From RGIG3002 sp964449325 (GTDB lineage: Bacteria > Bacillota > Clostridia > Lachnospirales > Lachnospiraceae), in the NCBI GenBank assembly GCA_964449325.1, contig CAYUYJ010000001.1, positions 62,001 to 126,000 on the forward strand: a stretch of 64,000 bases of DNA, written 5' to 3'. Positions within the stretch are counted from its first letter, which is position 1; every line of letters starts with the position of its first letter. Shown here piece by piece: positions 37,178-45,512 of the stretch. Position numbers and translations under genes: made by a program. Below the pieces are notes generated by a model. It made no database searches and was not told the DNA's origin. It worked only from the letters and a program-made list of their open reading frames with translations.

Positions 37178-37593
37178 TTCTTTGTTACTCCCATTTCCTT
37201 TAAATATTCATCATAATCCCGGATGTACTCACTTGCGTCATAATGAGTATTGGTAAGTACCAAGAGTACGGAATCTGCGGAAAAATCGTACATATCCTTC
37301 CAAAGCATGGCGGGCAGATACAATCCCATTCTTGGGCGATTCAACTCCACTACATATTCTTCTTTTCCATCGTCCACACGCACCTTTGAAGTACCGCTGA
37401 CATTAATCAGTACAAATTCCGATTTCCGATTGGCGTGCTGTCCACGCACCACGGTAGCATCCGAGCCGTACATATAAAACACTCTGTTAATCACAAAGGG
37501 AACCTGTTGTTCTCCTTCCACTACAACCAAATTTCCGCGTTCGTCTCCCAACATAGGAAATTCCAAAATTTTAATTTTATCCTGAATTGCCAT
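37174..37593 (-). CDS. FdtA/QdtA-type sugar 3,4-ketoisomerase (WxcM-like cupin)
   Basis: The 139-residue cupin has GDERGNLVVVEG, FVINRVFYMYG and VVRGQHANRKSEFVLINVSG, the pattern of dTDP-4-keto-6-deoxyglucose 3,4-ketoisomerases. The catalytic pair written HAH in FdtA/QdtA is HAN here (H53, N55). It is followed by, and co-transcribed with, a DegT aminotransferase, the standard partner that makes dTDP-3-amino-3,6-dideoxyhexose. The ATG at 37593 has AGGAG five bases before it; an in-frame TTG at 37629 overlaps the aminotransferase end. Whether the product is galacto (Fuc3N) or gluco (Qui3N) cannot be read from sequence. Confidence 0.8.
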   Translation of the reverse strand: MAIQDKIKILEFPMLGDERGNLVVVEGEQQVPFVINRVFYMYGSDATVVRGQHANRKSEFVLINVSGTSKVRVDDGKEEYVVELNRPRMGLYLPAMLWKDMYDFSADSVLLVLTNTHYDASEYIRDYDEYLKEMGVTKK

Positions 37594-37622
37594 AACTGCT
37601 CCTGTTTCCGTCCTTTTACAGA

Positions 37623-38717
37623 CTAACAAAATTTATTTAAAATCTGAATTACATATGCCTGCTCTTCCTCTGTAATACCATTATATATCGGCAGGGAAAG
37701 CACTTCATCCGCATAACGCTCCGTCATAGGGAAATCTCCCTTTTTGAATCCTAAATACTGATAGGCTTCTGACAAATGAGGCGGTATCGGATAATGAATA
37801 ATCGTTCCGATTTCATGCTCATTCAAATAATTCTGTAATCTGTCACGTTCCTCACAGCGAATCACATATTGATGCCAGACACTATCAGCTCCGTCACGCA
37901 CATTGGGGAGCTGTAAAAGAGAATTCTTGATTCCTTCCGTATACCGCTTTGCAATCTGTTTCTTTTCCTCCGTGACTTCCTGCATATGCAAAATCCGCAC
38001 ACGCAAAAGAGCCGCCTGCAATTCATCCAATCGGGAGTTGGTTCCTACTACACGATTATAGTAACGTTTTTCACTTCCGTAATTCCGAAAAACCTTTACA
38101 TCCTCCGCAATTTTAGCATCATTTGTCACAATCGCTCCTGCATCCCCGAAAGCCCCCATGTTTTTGGATGGATAAAAAGAAAAGCAGCCGATATCGCCAA
38201 AAGTTCCCGTCATCTGCCCGTTAAACCTTGCACCGTGTGACTGAGCACAATCCTCCACAAGACGGAGGCTGTATTTTTCACACAGAGCTTTAATCGGTGC
38301 CATGTTGGATGCCTGCCCATACAAATGCACTACCAATATAGCCTTGGTTTTATCCGTAATCTTTTCTTCTATCTTGGAAACATCTATATTAAAATATTCA
38401 TCCGGCTCCACAAAAACCGGCGTTGCTCCGTTAATGGTAATCCCCATCACACTGGCAATATAAGTATTTGCCTGTACAATTACTTCATCCCCTGCACCGA
38501 TTCCAAGAACACGGAATGCAATCCAAAGTGCGTCCAACCCACTTGCCAGTCCCACGCTATATTTCGCCCCTGTATAAGTGGCAAATTCTTCTTCAAAAGC
38601 CTGTACTTCTTTGCCTAACACATACCAGCCGGACCGAAGCACCTCCAACGCTTTTGCTTCAAATTCTTCCTGATATTTTTGAAATCCCCTGTCCATACGG
38701 TTAGATACTACTTTCAT
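37623..38717 (-). CDS. DegT/DnrJ/EryC1 sugar aminotransferase (FdtB-like)
   Basis: The 364-residue protein has the PLP lysine at K185 (YPSKNMGAFGD), LVEDCAQSHGA at 153-163 and LASGLDALWIA at 57-67, all hallmarks of sugar 3- or 4-aminotransferases. Beside a 3,4-ketoisomerase-like gene it most likely makes dTDP-3-amino-3,6-dideoxyhexose with PLP and glutamate. It overlaps the end of the GT87 gene by 17 bases, with AAAGGAG upstream of the ATG. RmlA and RmlB, needed for the precursor, are not in the window. Confidence 0.85.
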   Translation of the reverse strand: MKVVSNRMDRGFQKYQEEFEAKALEVLRSGWYVLGKEVQAFEEEFATYTGAKYSVGLASGLDALWIAFRVLGIGAGDEVIVQANTYIASVMGITINGATPVFVEPDEYFNIDVSKIEEKITDKTKAILVVHLYGQASNMAPIKALCEKYSLRLVEDCAQSHGARFNGQMTGTFGDIGCFSFYPSKNMGAFGDAGAIVTNDAKIAEDVKVFRNYGSEKRYYNRVVGTNSRLDELQAALLRVRILHMQEVTEEKKQIAKRYTEGIKNSLLQLPNVRDGADSVWHQYVIRCEERDRLQNYLNEHEIGTIIHYPIPPHLSEAYQYLGFKKGDFPMTERYADEVLSLPIYNGITEEEQAYVIQILNKFC

Positions 38718-39888
38718 TCCGTTTCGACTCCTTTCGCTCCTCTAAAGTCCATTTTACCACATTTGTCAATTCTATAGCAGTCAATATATAGTAAAATACA
38801 GCCAGCACCACACTTAAAGCTTCATACTGTATTCCTTCCAGCCCCCATATATGAATAAACACACTAAACACATAATATGCAATAAGTACCGATGCCCCTA
38901 TACAAAACTTTTCTGCAACCGTACTTTTCTTTTCAAACCATAAAATAGCCATCGGTACAACCAAAATAAAGAAATCATAAAACCGATGATACATTAAAAT
39001 CAGAGATACCAGCATTAATGTAGCAATCACTTCCTTGTCATATCCCTTTGGTATAAACAACACCAGTATAGCAAGAGCCATTCCCAACACTACTGCCAAT
39101 GCCATAGAAAATGTTCCGTTACCAATCCATCTTCCCAAATCAATGGCACCTTCGTCCGCCAGTTTTGCCGAAACCTTTAACGGCTGTATCAGCATATCAA
39201 AGAAACTTTCCTGTAACCACCATGCGGAAAAAAAAGTCAGTACAATATGCGGAATCACTGATATAATCAATTCCTTAAACCATCGTTTGTAAACATAATA
39301 TAAAGCAATCGGCACTACCAGTACATATTTAAAATAGCTGATACTAAGCAAAAGTCCTGCTGCCGTTCTTTTTCCTTTCCTTGCAAGCAAAATACTTAAC
39401 ATAAAAAATGCCATAGAAAATAAGGTATGTTGCCCCATTGCCAAACAGTTTCTGAGCGGTGTGCCGGAAAGAAATATAGCCGTCGTAAACAAAAATTCTT
39501 CTTTCGTCAATTCCTCCAAAAAAGTTTTTCTAATACAATATAAAAATACTGCTCCACAGACAAGATTAAAAAACGCCCAAAGAATATTTGCTGTCTGAGG
39601 GGTAAATAGGGTAAAGGGGAACAAAAGCCATAAAAGGGACGGAAACTGATTCGCTTCCAATGCCCCATAATACTTTCCAAACTCATATGACTCCAAAACA
39701 CCGCTTGGCTCCATAGACTCCAGATATGGATTTATCCTCATCGCCAGCACTTTTGTACTGTCCCACTGAAAATCCATACTTCCGGTCATTCCCCGGTAAA
39801 CTCCCATCACTACCGACACAATTCCATAGCAAAACAGTACAACGATTATCCAATTGAAAAGCTTTTTATGCTCCATCATTTTTTTCAT
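38701..39888 (-). CDS. GT87/DUF2029-like polyprenyl-P-dependent glycosyltransferase
   Basis: This 395-residue protein has about 9-10 hydrophobic segments. The first outer loop has MDFQWDSTKVLAMRINPYLE, matching the Asp and NPY/L pattern of DUF2029 (GT87) mannosyltransferases, which use polyprenyl-phosphate sugars outside the membrane. A sugar-P-lipid donor could come from the DPM-like enzymes at 43606 or 17469. It overlaps the SGNH gene by 4 bases at its start, so translation is coupled. Confidence 0.75.
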   Translation of the reverse strand: MKKMMEHKKLFNWIIVVLFCYGIVSVVMGVYRGMTGSMDFQWDSTKVLAMRINPYLESMEPSGVLESYEFGKYYGALEANQFPSLLWLLFPFTLFTPQTANILWAFFNLVCGAVFLYCIRKTFLEELTKEEFLFTTAIFLSGTPLRNCLAMGQHTLFSMAFFMLSILLARKGKRTAAGLLLSISYFKYVLVVPIALYYVYKRWFKELIISVIPHIVLTFFSAWWLQESFFDMLIQPLKVSAKLADEGAIDLGRWIGNGTFSMALAVVLGMALAILVLFIPKGYDKEVIATLMLVSLILMYHRFYDFFILVVPMAILWFEKKSTVAEKFCIGASVLIAYYVFSVFIHIWGLEGIQYEALSVVLAVFYYILTAIELTNVVKWTLEERKESKRNESSI

Positions 39889-40922
39889 TTTCCATATTCC
39901 TCAACTACTGCTTCCAATTCATCAAAATAACCTAATTCTTTCATCCTTGCATACACCTGCTCTCCTAAAAGCCGGTACCCTTCGGCATTAAAATGAATAT
40001 GATCCACTAACAGTGAAGTCGGCACCATACCTTCCGCCATCCGTTCCGAATCCTCCTCGGTAGGCTTCATTCCTGCATCCTCCAAAGCCTCCGTGCTCAT
40101 ATATTCCCGGATATTAAAGAATTTATCTCCATAGGTTTCCTCTAAAGCAGCCTCTAATTCTTCCCGTTCCTTTGCTGTCCCTGTAGGAAGTCCTATCACA
40201 AGATATTTGCCTTTTTGTTTTTCCTGCATGGAAAGAATTGCCTGCTGCTGGGAAATCAATTCTTTTGCATCTTCCTTCCAGCCTCCGTTTTCTCCCATAA
40301 ACACTATATAAATATAATCCTCAAACTGCGTCGAAGCCCAGGTTGATACCTCGGTGCCTTCCGGCACTGACATACCTTCTCCTGCTTCTTCTCTGGTAAA
40401 GAAATAGGTCATTTTCCCTTGTTCGTCTTTTTCCCCACTGATCCTTCCCTCAATGCCGCCTATGATACAGGGATTGATTCCGGATTCTCCCTGATACAAC
40501 GGTCGAATTGCCTTGCCCTCTTCCTCTAAAAAGGTAATTTTCACCGGAACCGCTTCTTCCGGAATCTCAAATGTCTCCACCCGAAACGGAACAGCACCTG
40601 CCCTTCCGGCAATCGTTACGGTATTCTCTCCACCGATTCCCATATTCACAACCGGAATATATATTCTGTCCTTTTTTAATTCTTCTTCCAAAACAGACGG
40701 ATAGGACACACCCTTTCCGCCCGAACCATAGGTAAGGGAATCGCCGAAGCACACAATGCCGGGCACCAGTTCCTTTTCATATGCCATCAAAAGATTTTCT
40801 CTCTGAATATACAATTTACGGGTAAAAAGCAGTACAAGCACACCCAGAAATACCATTGCCCCAACCAAGACGATAACCCATACAATGCATTTTGTTTTTC
40901 TTTTCTCTTTCGCTTTTTTCAT
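39885..40922 (-). CDS. Membrane-anchored SGNH hydrolase/esterase-like protein
   Basis: The 345-residue protein has one N-terminal hydrophobic anchor (about 11-33) and an outer domain with block I IVCFGDSLTYGSGG (Ser nucleophile, about residue 60), NMGIGGENTVTIAGR (the Gly and Asn blocks) and LLVDHIHFNAEGY (the Asp-x-x-His block V). This is a complete SGNH active site. An insertion of about 100 residues with beta-rich sequence follows block II. It could remove or transfer acyl groups on the exported glycan. It sits between two GT-C-like membrane enzyme genes. Confidence 0.82.
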   Translation of the reverse strand: MKKAKEKRKTKCIVWVIVLVGAMVFLGVLVLLFTRKLYIQRENLLMAYEKELVPGIVCFGDSLTYGSGGKGVSYPSVLEEELKKDRIYIPVVNMGIGGENTVTIAGRAGAVPFRVETFEIPEEAVPVKITFLEEEGKAIRPLYQGESGINPCIIGGIEGRISGEKDEQGKMTYFFTREEAGEGMSVPEGTEVSTWASTQFEDYIYIVFMGENGGWKEDAKELISQQQAILSMQEKQKGKYLVIGLPTGTAKEREELEAALEETYGDKFFNIREYMSTEALEDAGMKPTEEDSERMAEGMVPTSLLVDHIHFNAEGYRLLGEQVYARMKELGYFDELEAVVEEYGK

Positions 40923-40925
40923 GTT

Positions 40926-42413
40926 TTATTCCTGCTCTTCCTTCAGCCGATACAACTCCAGATGTTTTTCGCCATTAGAAACATCATATAACTCATATTT
41001 TTCCGGTATATACTTTTCCATTGCCTCAATATGGGCTTCTCCGACTGTGGCAACAATAATCCATTTCGGCGGATTCGTCTCAAACATTTCCACTGTACGT
41101 TCATTCATTTCAGGATCCATGACATAATGCACGTTTCCATTATCAAAATAAGGAAAACAGGGTGTAATTTCCGAAATACAAAATACCTTGGAAAAGGATG
41201 TTCCGTTTCCCCATACACTGTCCCGTTCTTCTTCCGGTATCTGACTCATGAAATCCCGAATCTCACCTTCCAAATTGTCATACCAGCCCCGGGTATTAAA
41301 CAAAATCGTTTTTCCTGCATTTCTTGCCGCCTGCCATAAAAAGGGCAGTGCCAGAGCCACTAAGGCTGCCGTAATCACAATTCTCTGCTTCTTTACTGCC
41401 TTTATCCACCTTTCGACAAGAATGCAAAATCCAATAGTCAGCATAGGAAGCAAAATCGTGTAATAATGCAAAAAAGAGGAGCCAAACATTAAAATAACCA
41501 TGGTTGCCGTAATGGTAACGGCAAACAACAGATACCCGTCCCGTTTTTCCTTCTGCTTCTTTATTTCCCCCACCATAAATGGTAACAGAACAAAGTAAGG
41601 CAGTGTCATCAGCCACGGACGGATCAATTCCCAAAGCGGCTGTACCTCTCCTGCATTTACAGCATAGTGGAAATTAAACAAAAAAGCACCCCACCACAAA
41701 CAATCCAAGGCATCCTCTTTCCAATACCACAAAACGATAGGAATCATCGGAATTATCATTCCTGCCAAAAATGCTGCCGCATTTTTCAGAATGCAGACAA
41801 ATTTTTTCTGTCTTACCATAATGATAAGAAATCCCAGAATCACACCCGCAATCGGAGCCGCATTATTTAACCGTATCATAGCTACCACGCCAAAACACAA
41901 GCCGTAAAGGAAACCATATCCGACCGGATGTTCCCGTTCTTCCTGCTCCTCAAAAAGATACTTTAATGAAAAATAGAGCGTTATCACAATAAACGGAAGG
42001 CTCCATTCCTCCGACATGGCACCTTCCCCGATGGTTCCACAGAATACAAGAAGAAAAAATAAAATTGCCGCCAATGCCTTTTTCTGCTCTACAAATAATC
42101 TGCACAGCTTATACAGAAAGACAAGGGTGATGCAAAAGCAGACGCTTTGCAGAGCAAACATAGCCAGTCTCTGGTTTTCAAACAGCCATGAAAAGGCGTA
42201 AATAAAAAACAGTAACGGACCCTTATGCTCAAATAAATCCCGATATGGCACATACCCCAGCGTAATGCCTCGTCCAATCACATGCCAAAGCGCCGTATCA
42301 TATCCGAAATAATTATTTAATAATGTTGTATATGGTGAAAACAGCAGTAGATAAAGTACCGCTGTTCCGCATAAAATAAAATATATATTTTTTTCCTTTA
42401 TAGTCTGCTTCAT
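40926..42413 (-). CDS. GT39/PMT-like polytopic glycosyltransferase
   Basis: The 495-residue protein has about 11 hydrophobic segments and an outer loop NNYFGYDTALWHVIGRGI followed by YRDLFEHKGPLLFFIY, matching the catalytic Asp and DxFEHKGP motif of bacterial GT39-like proteins. A soluble domain (about 380-495) follows the last helix. It should take a sugar from polyprenyl phosphate on the outer face and add it to an exported glycan or protein. It lies 3 bases upstream of the SGNH gene and overlaps the Wzy-like gene by 4 bases. Confidence 0.78.
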   Translation of the reverse strand: MKQTIKEKNIYFILCGTAVLYLLLFSPYTTLLNNYFGYDTALWHVIGRGITLGYVPYRDLFEHKGPLLFFIYAFSWLFENQRLAMFALQSVCFCITLVFLYKLCRLFVEQKKALAAILFFLLVFCGTIGEGAMSEEWSLPFIVITLYFSLKYLFEEQEEREHPVGYGFLYGLCFGVVAMIRLNNAAPIAGVILGFLIIMVRQKKFVCILKNAAAFLAGMIIPMIPIVLWYWKEDALDCLWWGAFLFNFHYAVNAGEVQPLWELIRPWLMTLPYFVLLPFMVGEIKKQKEKRDGYLLFAVTITATMVILMFGSSFLHYYTILLPMLTIGFCILVERWIKAVKKQRIVITAALVALALPFLWQAARNAGKTILFNTRGWYDNLEGEIRDFMSQIPEEERDSVWGNGTSFSKVFCISEITPCFPYFDNGNVHYVMDPEMNERTVEMFETNPPKWIIVATVGEAHIEAMEKYIPEKYELYDVSNGEKHLELYRLKEEQE

Positions 42414-43582
42414 TGTTCTGCCTTTCTGCCGATTACTGCCGAAGCCGTCACTCCCAAAAAGAGCATCGGGAACCAGCTCATCTGCGTAAACTCAATTGCC
42501 GCAAGGGAAATACCGTTTACAAGGTACATTGCCCATAATTCCAGCATAATATAAAAAAGTTTTCTATCCTCCAGCTTACTCACCAGATAAACAGCTTCTC
42601 CAATCATGGCAAGGAATGCTCCTAAACCCATATACCCTGCCGCGTAAAGAATCCTGATATAAGTACAATGTGAAGCAAGTCCCGCACTGTTATGCAAAGG
42701 CTCTGATACCAAATCGATACCCAAAAGCTTCGTAAAGAAAGGCTGTTCATGAAAATATTTCAAAATGCCGCCCCAAATTGCATGCCTTGAGTGCATCAGT
42801 CTTTCCGAAAAAATTCCCTGACTGAAATCAAAACCGAAATTTGCCCCAAATCTATCTCGGAATGCCGGAATTTTAGGAAGAATGGTCAGCACCGCTACCG
42901 CGACTATCATCACTGCCGCAATCCCCGCAAACAACTTCCAGTCCAGTTTAAAAGCCTTACCCGTTTTCTTTTCCACCTGGTTTAAAATCACAAAGAAATA
43001 AATGATTCCCAATGCCACCTGCTGCATTCTTGCTCCCGAGTAAAAGACCATGTATGGACAAATGACAAGAAGCGTCACCCATTTTAACCACTTTATTTCA
43101 CTGAATGCATAAATAAAAATGACGGCAATAATCATTGCCACACCCATGTCCGCTTTATAATAATAAAATTCACCGAGATTTAATTCTGTCTCCCTGCTTG
43201 CATCCAGAAAAATCTGAAAATCCTGTCTGACCATCCGATAAGCAAAATTTGCATAAACAATAATATAAGAGGTGGTCGCCAAAAAGCGCCCCTTTTCCAT
43301 AATTTCCTTTTGATATACTCTTCCCAGAAAATAGACCAAGAAACCGGATAAAATCTTAAAATAAATTTTATAGCCGGAAATATCCCTGCAAAATGCAATC
43401 GTAATAAGGACTGCCAGTGCCACTACCGTAATATCGAGATAATTTAAATCTTTAAACGTATATTTATCCTTATATACTTTATAAAAAAACAAGCCTGCTG
43501 CAAGAATTACCATTCCATAGTCCAAAAACTGATATTGATAAAACATATCCACAAGCTGTTTTAAAAACAAAAAAACTGTCAT
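42410..43582 (-). CDS. Wzy-like O-antigen polymerase/ligase (copy 2)
   Basis: The 390-residue protein has about eleven hydrophobic segments and a long outer loop with SERLMHSRHAIWGGILKYF at about 240-260, as in Wzy/WaaL proteins. It is a paralogue of the 32946-34118 product with the same length, the same start (MTVFLFLKQLVD) and the same end motif (TQMSWFPM). Two polymerases in one operon suggest either two repeat units or one polymerase and one ligase. Its stop shares bases with the GT39-like start (ATGA). Confidence 0.8.
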   Translation of the reverse strand: MTVFLFLKQLVDMFYQYQFLDYGMVILAAGLFFYKVYKDKYTFKDLNYLDITVVALAVLITIAFCRDISGYKIYFKILSGFLVYFLGRVYQKEIMEKGRFLATTSYIIVYANFAYRMVRQDFQIFLDASRETELNLGEFYYYKADMGVAMIIAVIFIYAFSEIKWLKWVTLLVICPYMVFYSGARMQQVALGIIYFFVILNQVEKKTGKAFKLDWKLFAGIAAVMIVAVAVLTILPKIPAFRDRFGANFGFDFSQGIFSERLMHSRHAIWGGILKYFHEQPFFTKLLGIDLVSEPLHNSAGLASHCTYIRILYAAGYMGLGAFLAMIGEAVYLVSKLEDRKLFYIMLELWAMYLVNGISLAAIEFTQMSWFPMLFLGVTASAVIGRKAEQ

Positions 43583-43605
43583 AAATACTCCCTATAGCTA
43601 TACTC

Positions 43606-44337
43606 TTATTGCTGTTTTTTATAGGAATCCAATACTTTATTGATTTTTCTAAAGTCCTTCACTGCCTGCCTTCCGATTTTTGAAATGCTTTTCAGATTAA
43701 TGGAATTCTTTCCTCCCTGACGGGGACGAAAGGTAATCGGAATATATTTCGTACTAACATTATTTTTGGCATAAATAACAGAAATCAACACATTGGACAG
43801 ATTAAAATCCTTTGGTACTTCTTTGATATATTCTTTCAACGTACCCGCATTCATAAGTCTGAACGGCGTATTCGCATCCGTAACCTTCACATGAAAACAA
43901 AAACGGATCACAAGCTTTAAAACCTTTGTCACAAAAATTCTGGAAGCCCCGTCTTCTCTGTTTTTCCGATAACCGATTACCATCTCAAACTGCTGCCGCT
44001 GTTTCCAGAAATCGTGAAATTCCTCCGGAATGGTCTGTCCGTCAGAATCAGTCTGAAAAATGTAATCTGCACCTGCTTCCAATGCATAATAGTAGCCATG
44101 TAAAACTGTTGCACCGTGCCCGCCGTTCTTTTTCGTGACAGCTTCCAGAAGTGGTCTGTTCTCCGCACATTCCTTCATAATCTGATAAGTATTGTCCTTG
44201 CTTCCGTCATCAATAATAAGGAGTCTTGACTTTCCGCCACCGTTGTATTTTTCTACAATAGGATACCAATCATCAATTACATTTTTTATATTTGCTTCTT
44301 CATTATAAGCAGGTATTACTATATATAAAATATCCAT
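43606..44337 (-). CDS. Polyprenyl-phosphate glycosyltransferase (DPM1-like GT2)
   Basis: The 243-residue protein has YIVIPAYNEEANIKNVIDD, IDDGSKDNTYQIM, KNGGHGATVLHGYYYA and FQTDSDGQTIPEEF (DXD), the signature of dolichol-phosphate mannose synthase-like GT2 enzymes. There is no C-terminal helix pair. It probably charges undecaprenyl phosphate for the GT-C enzymes downstream (40926, 38701). The ATG at 44337 has AGGGAG five bases before it; an upstream ATG at 44355 is poorer. Confidence 0.84.
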   Translation of the reverse strand: MDILYIVIPAYNEEANIKNVIDDWYPIVEKYNGGGKSRLLIIDDGSKDNTYQIMKECAENRPLLEAVTKKNGGHGATVLHGYYYALEAGADYIFQTDSDGQTIPEEFHDFWKQRQQFEMVIGYRKNREDGASRIFVTKVLKLVIRFCFHVKVTDANTPFRLMNAGTLKEYIKEVPKDFNLSNVLISVIYAKNNVSTKYIPITFRPRQGGKNSINLKSISKIGRQAVKDFRKINKVLDSYKKQQ

Positions 44338-44377
44338 CTTTGCTCCCTTGGGCAAAATAGTGCATGCCGCCCCATAT

Positions 44378-45310
44378 CTATACTATACTTCTGAAATACT
44401 CTATCGTTTTCTTAAGCCCCTCATCCAGCACAATATGCGGCTCCCAGTCCAATTCCTTTTTGGCAAGATCAATCACCGGTTTTCTCTGCATCGGGTCATC
44501 CTGCGGAAGTTCTTTAAAAATAATCTTCGACTTTGAACCGGTAAGCTCAATCACCTTTTCTGCAAGCTCTAACATGGTAAACTCTCCCGGATTACCGATA
44601 TTAACCGGACCGGTAAAGCCCTCTCTGCTGTTCATAAGGCGTACCATGCCTTCAATTAAGTCATCCACATAGCAGAAGCTTCTCGTCTGTTTTCCGGTAC
44701 CATAAATGGTTACGTCTTCATTTCTTAATGCTTGTACGATAAAATTCGAGACTACTCTTCCGTCATTAGGATGCATTCTTGGTCCGTAAGTATTAAAAAT
44801 ACGCATTACTTTAATATCCACACCATGCTGTCTGTGATAATCAAAGAACAGGGTTTCTGCCATTCTCTTCCCTTCATCATAGCAGGAACGGATGCCAATC
44901 GGATTCACACAGCCCCGATAGCTTTCCGGTTGCGGATGAATCTCCGGATCCCCGTAAACCTCACTTGTACTCGCCTGTAAAATGCGGGCATGTACACGTT
45001 TTGCAAGCCCCAGCATGTTCAAGGCTCCGAATACACTTGTCTTTGCGGTTTTTATCGGGTCATGCTGATAATGAATCGGGCTTGCCGGACAGGCAAGATT
45101 GTATATCTGATCCACCTCCACATATAACGGCTCTGTAATATCATGACGGATAAATTCAAAATAAGGATTTGTCATTAAATGCCTGATATTGTCTTTATTT
45201 CCTGTAAACAGATTGTCCACGCAGATAACATCGTTTCCCTCTGCCAATAATCTTTCACATAAATGGGAACCTAAAAATCCGGCCCCTCCCGTTACCAATA
45301 CTCTGTTCAT
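44378..45310 (-). CDS. uxs: UDP-glucuronate decarboxylase (UDP-xylose synthase)
   Basis: The 310-residue SDR enzyme has the NAD motif VTGGAGFLGSH at 6-16, LACPASPIHYQ at 72-82 (a UXS hallmark), STSEVYGDPEIHPQ at 114-127 and the catalytic Y144-x3-K148 (YDEGK), then RIFNTYGPRMHPNDGRVVSN. These residues set UXS apart from epimerases and dehydratases. It oxidises and decarboxylates UDP-glucuronate to UDP-xylose in the cytoplasm. It is the first gene of the leftward operon, about 77 bases behind a promoter. A UDP-glucose dehydrogenase to supply its substrate is not in the window. Confidence 0.9.
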   Translation of the reverse strand: MNRVLVTGGAGFLGSHLCERLLAEGNDVICVDNLFTGNKDNIRHLMTNPYFEFIRHDITEPLYVEVDQIYNLACPASPIHYQHDPIKTAKTSVFGALNMLGLAKRVHARILQASTSEVYGDPEIHPQPESYRGCVNPIGIRSCYDEGKRMAETLFFDYHRQHGVDIKVMRIFNTYGPRMHPNDGRVVSNFIVQALRNEDVTIYGTGKQTRSFCYVDDLIEGMVRLMNSREGFTGPVNIGNPGEFTMLELAEKVIELTGSKSKIIFKELPQDDPMQRKPVIDLAKKELDWEPHIVLDEGLKKTIEYFRSIV

Positions 45311-45326
45311 ATTCTACACCGTTTCA

Positions 45327-45351
45327 CCGGGAATGTGTCTGCTCTTCCCGG
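45327..45351 (-). promoter_or_regulatory. Leader hairpin of the leftward operon
   Basis: CCGGGAA (45327-45333) and TTCCCGG (45345-45351) form a 7-bp stem around an 11-base loop in the untranslated leader, between the promoter at 45394-45422 and the first start codon at 45310. No T-run follows it on the minus strand, so it is not a Rho-independent terminator. It could be an RNA element used to control this very long operon, but the stem is short and chance is possible. Confidence 0.35.
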
Positions 45352-45393
45352 CTCATTCCTTCCTTAAAGAAAAACTATAAATTCAATATTTGT

Positions 45394-45422
45394 ATCTTAT
45401 CAATTCTACAGCATAATGTCAA
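45394..45422 (-). promoter_or_regulatory. Promoter of the leftward operon (sigma-70/SigA type)
   Basis: On the minus strand a perfect -35 TTGACA (45417-45422) stands 17 bases from a -10 TAAGAT (45394-45399). It points at the uxs gene, giving a leader of roughly 77 bases. The divergent MBOAT gene lies on the other side. No other sequence in the gap fits better. Confidence 0.65.
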
Positions 45423-45439
45423 TTTTTCTCCCTGCCTAT

Positions 45440-45468
45440 TTGCTTATTTTATCATTTCATTATATAAT
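45440..45468 (+). promoter_or_regulatory. Promoter of the rightward MBOAT/SGNH pair
   Basis: On the plus strand a consensus -10 TATAAT (45463-45468) follows a half-consensus -35 TTGCTT (45440-45445) with a 17-base spacer. Transcription would start near 45475, about 38 bases before the MBOAT ATG at 45513. It is back to back with the leftward promoter, only 17 bases away. Confidence 0.55.
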
Positions 45469-45512
45469 TTGTGTTACATTATTCAATAATAATCCATGAA
45501 AGGATTTCATGT

